The notes under the pieces: model-generated
What the model was told of the DNA's origin: nothing
Database searches by the model: none
Seen by the model: the letters and a program-made list of their open reading frames with translations, nothing else
Made by a program: the position numbers and the translations under genes
Source: an uncultured Clostridia bacterium
Lineage (GTDB): Bacteria > Bacillota > Clostridia > Oscillospirales > Ruminococcaceae
Reading direction: 5' to 3'
Length of the DNA stretch: 64,000 bases
Assembly (NCBI GenBank): GCA_947626165.1
Contig: CANQRG010000005.1
Span: forward strand, 62,001-126,000
Shown here: piece by piece, positions 14,593 to 25,053 of the stretch
Layout: every line of letters starts with the position of its first letter
Numbering within the stretch: the stretch's first letter is position 1

Positions 14593-15645
14593 ATGATAGA
14601 TATAAATGATATGAAAAAGTCCGATTTTTATTATGAGCTTCCAAGCGAGCTTATTGCGCAGACACCACTTGAGCCGAGAAACTCCTCACGGCTTTTGAAA
14701 ATGGACAGAGTTACAGGGAAATGTGAGCATAGTCATTTCTATAATCTATGCGATTATCTTAAAAAGGGTGACTTGCTTGTTCTTAATGATTCAAGGGTGC
14801 TTCCTGCCAGAATATACGGAGTGAAAGCAGACAACAATACGCCGATTGAGTTTTTGCTCTTAGAGCAAAAAGAGAATATGGTCTGGGAGATTTTGTGCAG
14901 ACCGGGTAAAAAGGCAAAAGTCGGTACTAAGTTTCATTTTGAGCACGGCGGTTCAAGTCTTGACGCTGAGATAATAGATGTTCTTGACGACGGAAACAGA
15001 ATAGCAAGATTCACGTGCGATAAGAACTTTTTTGAGGCGTTAGATGAAATCGGACAGATGCCGCTTCCGCCATATATAACTGAAAAGCTAAAGGATAAAG
15101 AGCGTTACCAGACGGTATATTCAAACGAGCTTGGCTCTGCCGCCGCTCCGACAGCAGGACTTCACTTTACAAAGGAACAGCTTAGCGAGCTTGAAAGTAA
15201 GGGTATAAAGCTTGCGTATGTAACTTTGCACGTCGGTTTGGGTACATTCCGTCCTGTAAAGGAAGACAAGGTTTTAGACCATAAAATGCACAGCGAGTAT
15301 TATGAAGTTCCAAAAGAAACTGCAAAGCTGATAAGTGAAACAAGAAAATCAGGAGGTCGAATTATAGCAGTAGGCACGACTTCATGCAGAACGCTTGAGA
15401 GCGTTGCGTCTGAAAACAGCGGAGAGGTTATCCCTTGCAGCGGAAAGACAGATATTTTTATCTATCCGGGATATAAGTTCAAGGTGCTTGACGGACTTAT
15501 AACAAACTTTCACCTTCCTGAGAGCACGCTTATAATGCTGGTATCAGCCTTTGCAGGATATGAAAACACAATGAATGCTTATAAGATAGCTGTTGAAGAA
15601 AAATACCGATTTTTCAGCTTTGGGGATAGTATGGTGATATTGTAA
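14593..15645 (+). CDS. queA: S-adenosylmethionine:tRNA ribosyltransferase-isomerase
   Basis: A 350-residue QueA that transfers and isomerises the ribosyl part of SAM onto preQ1 in tRNA, making epoxyqueuosine. Family blocks seen are the SDFYYELP opening, [18 protein letters not shown], the TAGLHFT block, and [11 protein letters not shown]. The start is not certain: TTG 14563 has no ribosome site; ATG 14593 follows GGAAAGGA by 13 bases; ATG 14611 is also possible. It is followed, with TAATG overlap, by a HAD gene and later by tgt, which supplies the previous step of queuosine synthesis. Confidence 0.95.
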   Translation: MIDINDMKKSDFYYELPSELIAQTPLEPRNSSRLLKMDRVTGKCEHSHFYNLCDYLKKGDLLVLNDSRVLPARIYGVKADNNTPIEFLLLEQKENMVWEILCRPGKKAKVGTKFHFEHGGSSLDAEIIDVLDDGNRIARFTCDKNFFEALDEIGQMPLPPYITEKLKDKERYQTVYSNELGSAAAPTAGLHFTKEQLSELESKGIKLAYVTLHVGLGTFRPVKEDKVLDHKMHSEYYEVPKETAKLISETRKSGGRIIAVGTTSCRTLESVASENSGEVIPCSGKTDIFIYPGYKFKVLDGLITNFHLPESTLIMLVSAFAGYENTMNAYKIAVEEKYRFFSFGDSMVIL

Positions 15646-16292
15646 TGAAAGATTTTATGGGAAAAGGCACTGCGTTCAGAGACATTAAGTGGATTTTCTT
15701 TGATATTGGCTCAACGCTTATTGATGAAAGTGAATGCTATAAACTAAGATACCGTGAAGCTGTTGCAGGTACATCGATCAGTCTCGATGATTTTGAGAAA
15801 AAGGTCATCGAATTTTCTAAGCAAAATCTGAAAGGCGACCATGAGGCTGTCAAGTACTATGGTATAGAGTTGCCGCCGTGGCATAAAGAGGCGGAAAAGC
15901 CATACGGTAACACGGAATCCGTCTTAAAGCAGTTGACCGTCAAAGGATACCATCTTGGTGTTATCGCAAATCAAAGTCCGGGAACGAAAGATCGCCTTTC
16001 AAGTTGGGGGCTTTTAAAGTATTTTGACGTCGTTTTAGCCTCTGCGGAAGAAGGTATTTCAAAATCGGATAGTGAGATATTTATTCGTGCGCTAACTGCG
16101 GCAAAGTGTTTTCCTGTCAATGTCGTTATGATTGGTGACAGATTGGACAACGACATCGTACCTGCAAAAAAAGTTGGTATGAAAACGGTATGGATTAAAC
16201 AAGGTCTTGGTGGATTGGCAAGTGCTATTCATAAAAATGAGCAGGCAGATTTCGAAATAGAGGATCTTTCGGAGCTATTGAATATATTTTAA
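15645..16292 (+). CDS. HAD-superfamily hydrolase with DxG motif I
   Basis: A 215-residue HAD-like protein. Motif I reads FFDIGSTL: Asp20 is the nucleophile, but the usual second Asp (general acid/base) is Gly22. Motif III/IV appears as MIGDRLDNDIVPAKKVGM. The missing acid suggests slow or altered phosphatase chemistry, or a non-hydrolytic role. The ATG overlaps the queA stop (TAATG), so translation is coupled. It may act on a small phosphorylated metabolite; the substrate is unknown. Confidence 0.85.
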   Translation: MKDFMGKGTAFRDIKWIFFDIGSTLIDESECYKLRYREAVAGTSISLDDFEKKVIEFSKQNLKGDHEAVKYYGIELPPWHKEAEKPYGNTESVLKQLTVKGYHLGVIANQSPGTKDRLSSWGLLKYFDVVLASAEEGISKSDSEIFIRALTAAKCFPVNVVMIGDRLDNDIVPAKKVGMKTVWIKQGLGGLASAIHKNEQADFEIEDLSELLNIF

Positions 16293-16362
16293 GAAATTGG
16301 GATTCTGTCAGAGGGAATTCGTAATTGCTGAAGTTTTAAATGTTTAAAAGGAGATAAAACTT

Positions 16363-16725
16363 ATGGACATTAATATGTTTTTAAAAGGAATAATTGACGG
16401 TGATGAAAAGACAATAGTTGTATGTGATTTAACTCACACTATAATTTATATGAATCCTGCCGCAGTTAAGAATTATGAAAAGCGGGGCGGGGCAGAGCTT
16501 ATCGGAAAGTCAGTTCTTGATTGCCATAACAGTCACTCGCAGGAGATAATAAAAAATAATGTCAGCAGAATGCAGAAGGATAAGTCGGTAAACAAGATTT
16601 TCGAGTTTCATAAAACCCGTAACGGTGCTAATGATGATGTTTACTGCGTAGCAATAAGAGACGAAAGCGGTAATCTTATCGGATACTATGAAAAGTTTGA
16701 GGATAAGAATTTACACAATGCTTAA
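16363..16725 (+). CDS. Stand-alone PAS-domain protein
   Basis: A 120-residue single PAS domain: IVVCDLTHTIIYMNPAAV at the start, the helix YEKRGGAELIGKSVLDCHNSHS, and ending AIRDESGNLIGYYEKF. No output domain is attached. PAS domains of this type can bind haem, flavin or small metabolites, or act as protein-protein sensors. A Cys-His-Asn-Ser-His cluster in the central helix could ligate haem or metal, which is speculation. It lies between the HAD gene and tgt on the same strand. Confidence 0.85.
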   Translation: MDINMFLKGIIDGDEKTIVVCDLTHTIIYMNPAAVKNYEKRGGAELIGKSVLDCHNSHSQEIIKNNVSRMQKDKSVNKIFEFHKTRNGANDDVYCVAIRDESGNLIGYYEKFEDKNLHNA

Positions 16726-17901
<1,176 letters not shown>

Positions 17902-17902
17902 T

Positions 17903-18478
17903 ATGGGTTTGATAGAGCTATTATTAATAGCTGTAGGACTTTCTATGGACGCATTTGCAGTGTCTGTGACAAATGGACTTTGCTATAAAAATGTTAAATT
18001 CGGCTGGACGCTTGCAATGGGACTTTGCTTTGGTCTGTTTCAGGGAGCAATGCCGACAATCGGCTATTTTCTCGGAAGTACCTTTGCTGATTATATTACA
18101 GCATATGATCATTATATTGCATTGATTTTACTTTGCTTTATCGGAGGTAAAATGCTTATAGACGGAATTAAAAGCAAAGATGAGGGTATAGAAGCAACAG
18201 GTGCGTCGATAGGCTTGGGTATTCTATTGGTTCAAGGGGTCGCAACCAGTATTGACGCATTGGCTGTTGGAGTTTCTTTTGCAATGCTGCCCAATGTAAA
18301 TATTGTTACGGCGGCGGGCTTTATAGCTCTAGTCACGTTTTCACTTTCAATTATTGCGGTTTTTGTGGGTAAAAAATTCGGAAGCCTTCTTAATAATAAG
18401 GCTCAGATCATCGGCGGACTTATTCTTATTGCAATAGGAATTAAAATTTTTATTGAGCACACTTTTTTGGGCGGTTAA
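17903..18478 (+). CDS. mntP: Manganese efflux pump MntP
   Basis: A 191-residue MntP (DUF204), a manganese exporter with six predicted membrane helices arranged as two repeats. Each repeat has an Asp-containing motif: SMDAFAVSV at the start and SIDALAVGVSF in the middle. ATG 17903 directly follows the tgt stop (TAGT-ATG) with GGAGG ten bases upstream, so it is translationally linked to tgt. I see no manganese riboswitch before it. Confidence 0.94.
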   Translation: MGLIELLLIAVGLSMDAFAVSVTNGLCYKNVKFGWTLAMGLCFGLFQGAMPTIGYFLGSTFADYITAYDHYIALILLCFIGGKMLIDGIKSKDEGIEATGASIGLGILLVQGVATSIDALAVGVSFAMLPNVNIVTAAGFIALVTFSLSIIAVFVGKKFGSLLNNKAQIIGGLILIAIGIKIFIEHTFLGG

Positions 18479-18547
18479 GTTAAAAGTTAGTAAATAACAC
18501 AGTGAGTTAATATTTTTTTAACAAATTACCGCTATAATTATTCTATT

Positions 18548-19204
18548 ATGATAAAGTATATTATTTTCGATTTAGACGGCACTTTAGTAAATTCAATCTA
18601 TGATCTTGCAGATTCAGTCAATTATGTGTTAAAACAAAACGGATATGCTGAGCATCCGCTTGACAGCTTTTATTATTTTGTCGGAAACGGAACATTAAAA
18701 CTTATTGAACGTGCATTGCCGGAGGATAAGCGGACGGCGAATGAAATTGAACGTGTACATTCACAGTTTGCAGAGCGTTACTCTAAAAATTATCTAAACA
18801 AAACTATACCTTATAACGGTATAAATGAGTTACTTGACGAGTTGGATAAAAGAGGAGTAAAATATTCAGTTGCATCAAATAAAACAGATGTTTTTACACG
18901 AGAGATTATCAATGGTCTGTTTCCGAATAATCAATTTGACGTTATAATAGGTAAAAAGGAAGGAAATCCGACAAAACCTGATCCTAAAATAATATATGAT
19001 ATACTGGAGGGAAAGAATTTTACTCCAAATGAAATTTTATTTGTCGGTGACTCAAGTGTGGATATTCAAACAGGACATAATGCAAATCTTAAAGCAGTCG
19101 GTTGCTTATGGGGATTCAGAGATGAAAGGGAACTAAAAGAAGCAGGCGCTGATTTTATAATTTCAAAACCTACTGAGCTTCTTAAAATAATAGATAATAA
19201 ATAA
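18548..19204 (+). CDS. HAD-family phosphatase, phosphoglycolate phosphatase-like
   Basis: A 218-residue HAD hydrolase of the Gph/PpaX class. Motif I is FDLDGTLVNS with Asp8 and Asp10, motif II is VASNK, motif III is the Lys in KKEGNPTKPDP, and motif IV is FVGDSSVDIQ. An alpha-helical cap domain spans residues 15-80. All catalytic residues are present, unlike the HAD at 15645. It may dephosphorylate 2-phosphoglycolate or a sugar phosphate; the substrate cannot be fixed from sequence. Confidence 0.88.
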   Translation: MIKYIIFDLDGTLVNSIYDLADSVNYVLKQNGYAEHPLDSFYYFVGNGTLKLIERALPEDKRTANEIERVHSQFAERYSKNYLNKTIPYNGINELLDELDKRGVKYSVASNKTDVFTREIINGLFPNNQFDVIIGKKEGNPTKPDPKIIYDILEGKNFTPNEILFVGDSSVDIQTGHNANLKAVGCLWGFRDERELKEAGADFIISKPTELLKIIDNK

Positions 19205-19231
19205 TTTATAAGGCGGAAAGGGCGAGAATTT

Positions 19232-19798
19232 ATGACTTATAACATCAAAGAAGTTGCTGAACGGCTAAAGGGACTTCGTGAGGCGTGCGACTTGTCAATG
19301 CAGTCTTTTTGTGAAAAGACAGGTATTTCTGTTGAGGACTATAAAAAGATCGAGTCAGGGGAAAAGGACTTTTCAGTGACATTTCTATATAAGTGTTCTG
19401 AATTGTTTGACGTTGATTTAGTTGAGCTCTTAACAGGAGCCGCTCCTCGTTTGAGCAACTATTCTATAGTACGCAAGGGAGAGGGGCTTCCAATAGAGAG
19501 AAGAGAGCGTTTCGCATATCAGCATCTTGCATACAGGTTCAAGGATAAAAAGATTGAGCCGCTTATGGTTCAGGCTCCATATGACGAAAATGAGCAGGAC
19601 AAGCCGATAAGACTGTCTGTTCATGAAGGTCAGGAATGGGATTTTATCATTAAAGGAAATCTGAAATTTGTAATAGGTGAGCATACTGAGATACTAAACG
19701 AGGGCGACTCGTTATTCTATAATTCAAATCAGCCTCACGGTATGATCGCAACAGGCGGCAGCGACTGTGAATTTTTAGCTGTACTAATTAAAGAGTAA
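19232..19798 (+). CDS. XRE-family transcriptional regulator with cupin domain
   Basis: A 188-residue regulator. The N-terminal helix-turn-helix covers residues 6-64, and the C-terminal cupin domain 108-186 contains SVHEGQEWDFIIKG and the LNEGDSLFYNSNQPHGM strand pair. Cupins in such proteins sense small ligands. It is 40 bases upstream of an acyl-CoA synthetase, a pairing common in Firmicutes, so it very likely controls that gene in response to an acyl or carboxylate ligand. Ligand unknown. Confidence 0.9.
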   Translation: MTYNIKEVAERLKGLREACDLSMQSFCEKTGISVEDYKKIESGEKDFSVTFLYKCSELFDVDLVELLTGAAPRLSNYSIVRKGEGLPIERRERFAYQHLAYRFKDKKIEPLMVQAPYDENEQDKPIRLSVHEGQEWDFIIKGNLKFVIGEHTEILNEGDSLFYNSNQPHGMIATGGSDCEFLAVLIKE

Positions 19799-19838
19799 AA
19801 GATTTGAGCGGAGATTTAACTGAAAGGGAAATAGAAAT

Positions 19839-21509
19839 ATGAGTGTTAATTTGAGTAATTTTTATAAAAGGTTTGTTATAGAGGAGTTTGATGAAAAGAC
19901 TGGAGTTGTTTCAAAGTTTGAAGCAAACCCAGAGCCGAACTACAATTTTTCATATGATGTAATTGATGAAATTGCAAGACTTGACCCTGAGCGTGTTTGT
20001 CTTTACTGGGTACACGAGGAGGGCGAGGAGAGAAAGTTTACTTATAAAGATGTCTCTGAACTTAGCAATCAGTTTGCAAATATGTTTTTGGCACGCGGTA
20101 TTAAAAAAGGCGATAAGGTAATGCTTGTTCTAAAAAGGCATTATGAGTTTTGGCTTGCGGCTTATGCGCTTATGAAAATAGGAGCTATCTTTATCCCTGC
20201 GACCTGTCAGCTAAAAGAAAAAGACTATGTTTATCGTTTTGAGGCAGCAAGTGTAGAATTCATATGTACAACGGTTGATGATAATGTACCTGAGACGGTT
20301 GAAGCTGCAATGAAAAAGTATGACGGGATCAAGGAAAAATTCATTGCAAGAGGGCATAGAGACGGCTGGATAAACCTTATGGAAGAAGCAGCTAAGTATC
20401 CTAAAACCCTTGACAGAATAGAAAACAGTGTAGAGGACCCTATGCTTTTGTATTTCTCATCGGGAACAACGGGATATCCCAAGATGGTTTTACATAATCA
20501 CTATTACACAATTGGTCACATAATTACCGCTAAACACTGGCATAATATTTCTGACGGTACTCTGCATCTTACGATTTCAGAGAGCGGCTGGGGAAAATGC
20601 GCTTGGGGCAAGATGTTCGGTCAGCTTACCTGCGGTGCAACTGAATTTATTTACGATTTTGACAGGTTCCACCCCGACCAGATGCTAAAGGTTATTCAGG
20701 ACTATAAGATAACGTCTTTCTGTGCGCCGCCTACTATGTACCGCTTCTTCATAAAAGAGGGTATTGAAAACTATGACCTTTCAAATCTCAAATATGCTGC
20801 AACCGCCGGAGAGGCTTTAAATGCTGAAGTTTTCAACAAGTTTTATGAGTATACTGGCTTAAAAATTATGGAGGGCTTCGGTCAAACAGAAACTGTTGTT
20901 TGCGCTGCAACAATGGTAGGTATGGAACCAAAGCCGGGTTCAATGGGCAAGCCTACTCCTATTTATAATATGGACATTGTAGACGAGAATGGAAACTCAT
21001 GTCCTGTAGGCGAAACGGGCGAAATGGTAATCAGAACAAACGGCAGAAAACAGAAGTGCCTTTTCGTTGAATATTACAGGAACGAAGAGGCTACAAACGA
21101 GGCTTGGCACGACAATATCTATCACACAGGCGACACAGCATGGAAAGACGAGGACGGCTATTACTGGTATGTTGGAAGAACCGACGACGTTATAAAGGCG
21201 TCCGGCTACAGAATAGGACCGTTTGAGATAGAGTCTGTGCTTATGGAGCATCCGAGCGTTTTAGAATGTGCTGTTACAGCGGCTAAAGACCCGATAAGAG
21301 GTAATGTTGTTAAGGCTACTATCGTGCTTGCAAAGGGTTACACCGGCAGCGATGAGCTTGCAAAAGAGCTGCAAACTTATGTTAAGAACGCAACTGCTCC
21401 TTACAAATATCCGAGAATAGTTGAGTTTGTTGACGAGCTTCCGAAAACCATAAGCGGAAAAATCAGAAGAGTGCAGATCCGTGAGGAGGACGCTAAGAAG
21501 AATAAATAA
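19839..21509 (+). CDS. AMP-forming acyl-CoA synthetase
   Basis: A 556-residue ANL-superfamily ligase that activates a carboxylic acid as acyl-AMP and then acyl-CoA. Visible are the P-loop YFSSGTTGYPKM (about 203-214), the A5 motif GFGQTET, the hinge YHTGDTAWKDEDGYYWYVGR, and the catalytic-lysine motif PKTISGKIRR near residue 540. It is most like medium-chain or acetyl/propionyl-type synthetases; chain length cannot be set. It forms a two-gene unit with the cupin regulator and ends at a hairpin. Confidence 0.92.
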   Translation: MSVNLSNFYKRFVIEEFDEKTGVVSKFEANPEPNYNFSYDVIDEIARLDPERVCLYWVHEEGEERKFTYKDVSELSNQFANMFLARGIKKGDKVMLVLKRHYEFWLAAYALMKIGAIFIPATCQLKEKDYVYRFEAASVEFICTTVDDNVPETVEAAMKKYDGIKEKFIARGHRDGWINLMEEAAKYPKTLDRIENSVEDPMLLYFSSGTTGYPKMVLHNHYYTIGHIITAKHWHNISDGTLHLTISESGWGKCAWGKMFGQLTCGATEFIYDFDRFHPDQMLKVIQDYKITSFCAPPTMYRFFIKEGIENYDLSNLKYAATAGEALNAEVFNKFYEYTGLKIMEGFGQTETVVCAATMVGMEPKPGSMGKPTPIYNMDIVDENGNSCPVGETGEMVIRTNGRKQKCLFVEYYRNEEATNEAWHDNIYHTGDTAWKDEDGYYWYVGRTDDVIKASGYRIGPFEIESVLMEHPSVLECAVTAAKDPIRGNVVKATIVLAKGYTGSDELAKELQTYVKNATAPYKYPRIVEFVDELPKTISGKIRRVQIREEDAKKNK

Positions 21510-21516
21510 AATAAAA

Positions 21517-21550
21517 GAGAACAGACAAATATATTGCTCTGTTCTCTTAA
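21517..21550 (+). terminator. Hairpin after the acyl-CoA synthetase gene
   Basis: GAGAACAGA (21517-21525) and TCTGTTCTC (21538-21546) form a 9-bp stem, but the following T-run is short, so it may be a weak terminator. Confidence 0.65.
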
Positions 21551-21568
21551 TATTTATATGGTGATAAA

Positions 21569-22147
21569 ATGCTGTTATATAAATTTCCGAAAAAGCTGTC
21601 TGCCTCTGAACAAATTGAACAGGCAGGAGAGCGCATAAAGGTCAATAAAAAAATAAGAAAGATTAGAATTCAGAATGTAATCCTGCTTGCTGTGATTTGC
21701 ATTTTGCTGTGGCGAGTGCCTATAATTTGGCTTAAAATTTTGACTTCTCTTATACTTTTGCTTTGTATTGTATTTAACAGTCTGATACTAATGGTAGTTA
21801 AACGTCAGGAGGACAGCGGTGCTTATACAAAAATTTATGACGACCATATTGAACACAAGCAGGCAAGTCTTTTCAATCTGAAAAAGACAAACTATAAAGA
21901 AGTTACCGTTTTTTATAGCGATATTCTATCATCATCTCAGGACGCTTTTGGAAATTTGCAGATTAAGCTGAAAAACGGCGAGATCATTTCTCTGTATTTC
22001 TGTGATACAGACGCTAAACTTTATCTGATAAACAATTTGTATAAAGAGATAAAATATCCGAAGAAGGAATACAGAGATTTGAGTGCTGATGAAATTGTTG
22101 ATGAAGATGATCCTGATTATAATTGGAATAATTGGAAAGACTTTTAA
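21569..22147 (+). CDS. Membrane protein with two helices and a cytoplasmic domain
   Basis: A 192-residue protein. A charged N terminus precedes two hydrophobic segments (about 37-52 and 55-77). A beta-rich domain then follows (YTKIYDDHIEHKQAS...YKEVTVFYSDILSS...GNLQIKLKNGEIISLYF), which resembles bacterial PH-like or YcxB-like folds, and the tail is acidic with Asp/Glu and Trp. Family assignment is tentative. It is convergent with the anti-sigma gene, 25 bases apart. Confidence 0.7.
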   Translation: MLLYKFPKKLSASEQIEQAGERIKVNKKIRKIRIQNVILLAVICILLWRVPIIWLKILTSLILLLCIVFNSLILMVVKRQEDSGAYTKIYDDHIEHKQASLFNLKKTNYKEVTVFYSDILSSSQDAFGNLQIKLKNGEIISLYFCDTDAKLYLINNLYKEIKYPKKEYRDLSADEIVDEDDPDYNWNNWKDF

Positions 22148-22172
22148 CGGTATATTGACTAATAGAGTTTAA

Positions 22173-23033
22173 TTAATTCTTAGAAACGCTATTATCAGAA
22201 ATAAGTTTTCCGTCTAAATCCCACATCTTGCGTGAACCATCGCCGTATTCAATTGATACTTGTTTTTTGTCATGGTCAAACGTCAATTTGCAAGATTCAT
22301 TATTGTTATTAAATTCATATGATGTTTGATTTTCTCCAAATGAAAATATAGATTCTTCGTTATCATCATCTTCTTTTCCGAAGGTTATAGGATAATAAAC
22401 AAATTCTTTTATATAATCTGGTATTTTATCATCGCCGTTTTCCTGCTCAGACCATATTTCCTTGCCGTTTAAAGTAAGTTTGTCGACATTTTTATAGCAG
22501 TTATCAGTTATCCAATTCATTTCATGTATTTTGCTTTTTTCTTCTTTAGATTCGAAAAAGGATTTAAAGTCAATAACAGGAGTTTTTATACTTATATCAA
22601 GTTCTTTTCCGTTTTCGTTCAAAACCTCTTTTGCCGAATAAGGAACAAGCTTTTGATTATAGAATACAAAAAAAACACCTTCACATTTGTAGACTCTGGT
22701 TGCATATACCTTATCTTCTGATAACTTTTTTAAAGGAACCTGAGTAAGTACATCAAATGAACTTATCAGTACCGCAACACATAAAACTGCAATAATTATA
22801 CCTTTAATAAGTCCTTTGTGTTTAATGCTTTTTAAAAGTGCTTTGACCCCTTTTTTCTCACTGCTGAGATTTTCTGAAAGTTCTGTGCAGAGGCTGTCAT
22901 ATTCCCTTGAACAATCTTCACAGTTTTCAAGATGCTCCTCGACTGCTATTGCAGTAGTATCGCTTACAACCTTATCGTGATAAAGCGGAAGTAAGTCTTT
23001 CACAATGTCGCAATTAATATTATTTTCATTCAT
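22173..23033 (-). CDS. Transmembrane anti-sigma factor with zinc-finger domain
   Basis: A 286-residue anti-sigma factor. The N terminus is a ZAS-type zinc-binding domain with His34, Cys38 and Cys41 in HLENCEDC plus an early Cys8. A membrane helix lies at about 74-96, and a roughly 190-residue extracytoplasmic part probably senses the signal. It overlaps the sigma gene by 4 bases (ATGA), so the pair is translationally coupled and it should hold the sigma factor inactive. The external domain has no family I recognise. Confidence 0.88.
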   Translation of the reverse strand: MNENNINCDIVKDLLPLYHDKVVSDTTAIAVEEHLENCEDCSREYDSLCTELSENLSSEKKGVKALLKSIKHKGLIKGIIIAVLCVAVLISSFDVLTQVPLKKLSEDKVYATRVYKCEGVFFVFYNQKLVPYSAKEVLNENGKELDISIKTPVIDFKSFFESKEEKSKIHEMNWITDNCYKNVDKLTLNGKEIWSEQENGDDKIPDYIKEFVYYPITFGKEDDDNEESIFSFGENQTSYEFNNNNESCKLTFDHDKKQVSIEYGDGSRKMWDLDGKLISDNSVSKN

Positions 23034-23551
23034 AATAATCCGTCCTTTCTGAGTTTTTCTGTAATAATTTTTTTAGCACGGTGATATGTAACGCGTGCCC
23101 AGCTTTCGGTTTTTTGAAAAATTTCCGCAATGCTTTTAAATGAGAGCTGACCGAAAACCCTCAGTGAGAAAACCTCCTTGTAAGGCTCACTCAGCGTGTG
23201 AAGTACCATATGTATACGCATTGCGGTATCGGCATCGGCAATGCTTTCTTCAATGGAAAAGGAGTTTTCGCTTAAATGACTATCATCAAATTCGCACAGT
23301 CTGCCTTGCTTTTTTAAATAATCAAGCCATATATTTTTGGCGATTGCGCAAAGCCAGGTACTTTCTTTAGAATTTCCTGAAAACTTTTCTTTTGATTTCA
23401 AAGCCTTTAGAAATGTTTCCTGAGTAATATCCTGTGCCAGATTTTCGTCTTTGCAAAGAGAAAGCGTGTATCTGTATACAAGCGTATAATTTGTCTCAAG
23501 CAGACCCTGTTGCAATGATTTATTCTTTCTTTTATTCTTGATAATAGTCAC
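23030..23551 (-). CDS. ECF-type RNA polymerase sigma factor
   Basis: A 173-residue group IV sigma factor. Region 2 includes YRYTLSLCKDENLAQDITQETFLKAL (-10 recognition). Region 4 near the C terminus has the helix-turn-helix EVFSLRVFGQLSFKSIAEIF (-35 recognition). It pairs with the anti-sigma factor at 22173. The start is unclear: the only regular start codon is GTG 23551, which overlaps the strong AGGAGG; at proper spacing stand ATT (23545) and ATC (23542). No -35/-10 pair typical of autoregulation is clearly visible upstream. Confidence 0.88.
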   Translation of the reverse strand: MTIIKNKRKNKSLQQGLLETNYTLVYRYTLSLCKDENLAQDITQETFLKALKSKEKFSGNSKESTWLCAIAKNIWLDYLKKQGRLCEFDDSHLSENSFSIEESIADADTAMRIHMVLHTLSEPYKEVFSLRVFGQLSFKSIAEIFQKTESWARVTYHRAKKIITEKLRKDGLL

Positions 23552-23711
23552 CTCCTAAGCTATGCAGTATACAAAAGATCTTTTGCTGTATATTAGACGA
23601 ATAAAAATAAAAAATGTTACAAAATTTTTTGCTTTTTTATTTTATCATATAAATATCGAGAGTTAAAGCCTTTTGCTAAATGCAAAATTTGAAAATTTTT
23701 TTGCTTATTGC

Positions 23712-23740
23712 TTGACAAAGGAAATTTGTTGTGATATATT
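23712..23740 (+). promoter_or_regulatory. Promoter of pheST
   Basis: TTGACA (23712-23717), a 17-base spacer and TATATT (23735-23740), about 20 bases before the T-box leader. The stretch 23552-23711 between the divergent sigma gene and this promoter is AT-rich and holds nothing else I can support. Confidence 0.85.
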
Positions 23741-23759
23741 ATTTTTAAACATTATGACT

Positions 23760-23990
23760 GAGAGAGTAGGTTTGCAGATTAGCTTTCAGAGAGGGGAATA
23801 TATGCTGAAAATTCCCTAAGTTAGATCAGACTGAAGTTCACTCACGAGTGGTCCTGCCGAAGTTTTCTGTTTAAATTGTAAGCGGGAACGGATTTTGAAA
23901 CCGTTAAAATTCAAGGGAGTGTTGGCTCTTTGACCTTTAGGTGGTATAGCAAGATACAGTCTTGTCCTGATAGGATAAGGCTTTTTATTT
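23760..23990 (+). ncRNA. T-box leader, phenylalanine specifier
   Basis: A leader of about 230 bases before pheS. Stem I carries an AGAGAG-type block and ends near 23870. TTC at 23837-23839, followed by A, is positioned as the specifier codon (Phe). The T-box sequence GGTGGTATAGC at 23940-23950 matches the conserved motif that pairs with the uncharged tRNA acceptor end. A terminator hairpin follows. Uncharged tRNA-Phe should therefore switch on pheST. Confidence 0.9.
23958..23990 (+). terminator. T-box terminator
   Basis: AGTCTTGTCCT (23958-23968) and AGGATAAGGCT (23972-23982) make an 11-bp stem with G-U pairs, followed by TTTTATTT. The alternative antiterminator would use the T-box sequence just upstream. 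Confidence 0.88.
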
Positions 23991-24008
23991 TATTAAGGAG
24001 GATTATAA

Positions 24009-25028
24009 ATGAAAGACGCGCTTTTAAAAATCAAATCGCTTGCAAAAGATGAGCTTTCAAAGGTAAACGATACTAAGACTCTTGAGGAGTTAAGAGTAAA
24101 ATTTTTAGGGAAAAAAGGAGAGCTTACGTCAATTTTAAAGCAAATGGGTAAGCTGTCTCCAGAGGAGCGTCCTGTTATCGGACAGCTTGCAAATCAAGTC
24201 AGAGCCGAGATCGAAGAATCTATAACAAACCGTGTTAAGGAAATAAAGGCTTTGATGCTTGAGAAAAAGCTAAAAGATGAGGAGCTTGACGTAACCTTGC
24301 CGGGCACTAAGGCAATTATTGGAAAGCTTCACCCACTCAATATCGTATTAAATGAGATTGAAGAGATTTTTATGGGTATGGGCTTTGATATTGCAGACGG
24401 TCCAGAAGTTGAGTATGATTACTATAATTTTGAGGCTCTTAATCTTCCTCCCGATCACCCTGCAAGAGATACTCAGGATACGTTTTATATTACTGATAAT
24501 ATTCTGCTTAGAACGCAGACATCTTCTGTTCAGGTACACGTTATGGAGGAGAAAAAGCCTCCTATAAGAATAATTTCTCCGGGCAGAGTTTATCGCTCAG
24601 ACGCAGTTGACGCAACACACTCACCGCTATTCCATCAGATTGAGGGATTGGTGGTTGACAAAGGTATCACAATGTCTGATCTTGTAGGAACTTTGGAGCT
24701 TCTTATGAAACGCCTTTACGGTGACGACTGTAAGATAAGACTTCGTCCGCATCATTTCCCGTTTACAGAGCCTAGCGCCGAAGTTGACGTAATGTGCTTT
24801 AACTGCGGAGGAAAGGGCTGTTCAATGTGCAAGGACGAGGGGTATATCGAGCTTTTGGGCGCAGGAATGGTTCACCCGAAGGTTCTGGCAAACTGCGGAA
24901 TTGATCCTGAGGTTTATTCCGGCTTTGCATTCGGACTTGGTCTTGAGAGAATAGTTATGAGAAGATACGGAATAAACGATATGAGACTGTTGTTTGAGAA
25001 CGATTTGCGTTTCTTGAATCAGTTTTAA
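24009..25028 (+). CDS. pheS: Phenylalanyl-tRNA synthetase alpha subunit
   Basis: A 339-residue PheS. The N-terminal coiled coil (about 1-85) binds tRNA-Phe, and the class II catalytic core carries motif 2 ([24 protein letters not shown]) and motif 3 ([13 protein letters not shown]). A Cys-rich loop ([12 protein letters not shown]) before motif 3 is common in bacterial PheS. It starts 18 bases after the T-box terminator behind AAGGAGG and is followed 25 bases later by pheT, its obligate partner. Confidence 0.97.
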   Translation: MKDALLKIKSLAKDELSKVNDTKTLEELRVKFLGKKGELTSILKQMGKLSPEERPVIGQLANQVRAEIEESITNRVKEIKALMLEKKLKDEELDVTLPGTKAIIGKLHPLNIVLNEIEEIFMGMGFDIADGPEVEYDYYNFEALNLPPDHPARDTQDTFYITDNILLRTQTSSVQVHVMEEKKPPIRIISPGRVYRSDAVDATHSPLFHQIEGLVVDKGITMSDLVGTLELLMKRLYGDDCKIRLRPHHFPFTEPSAEVDVMCFNCGGKGCSMCKDEGYIELLGAGMVHPKVLANCGIDPEVYSGFAFGLGLERIVMRRYGINDMRLLFENDLRFLNQF

Positions 25029-25053
25029 AGCGTGAGGGGAGGAACATTATAAT

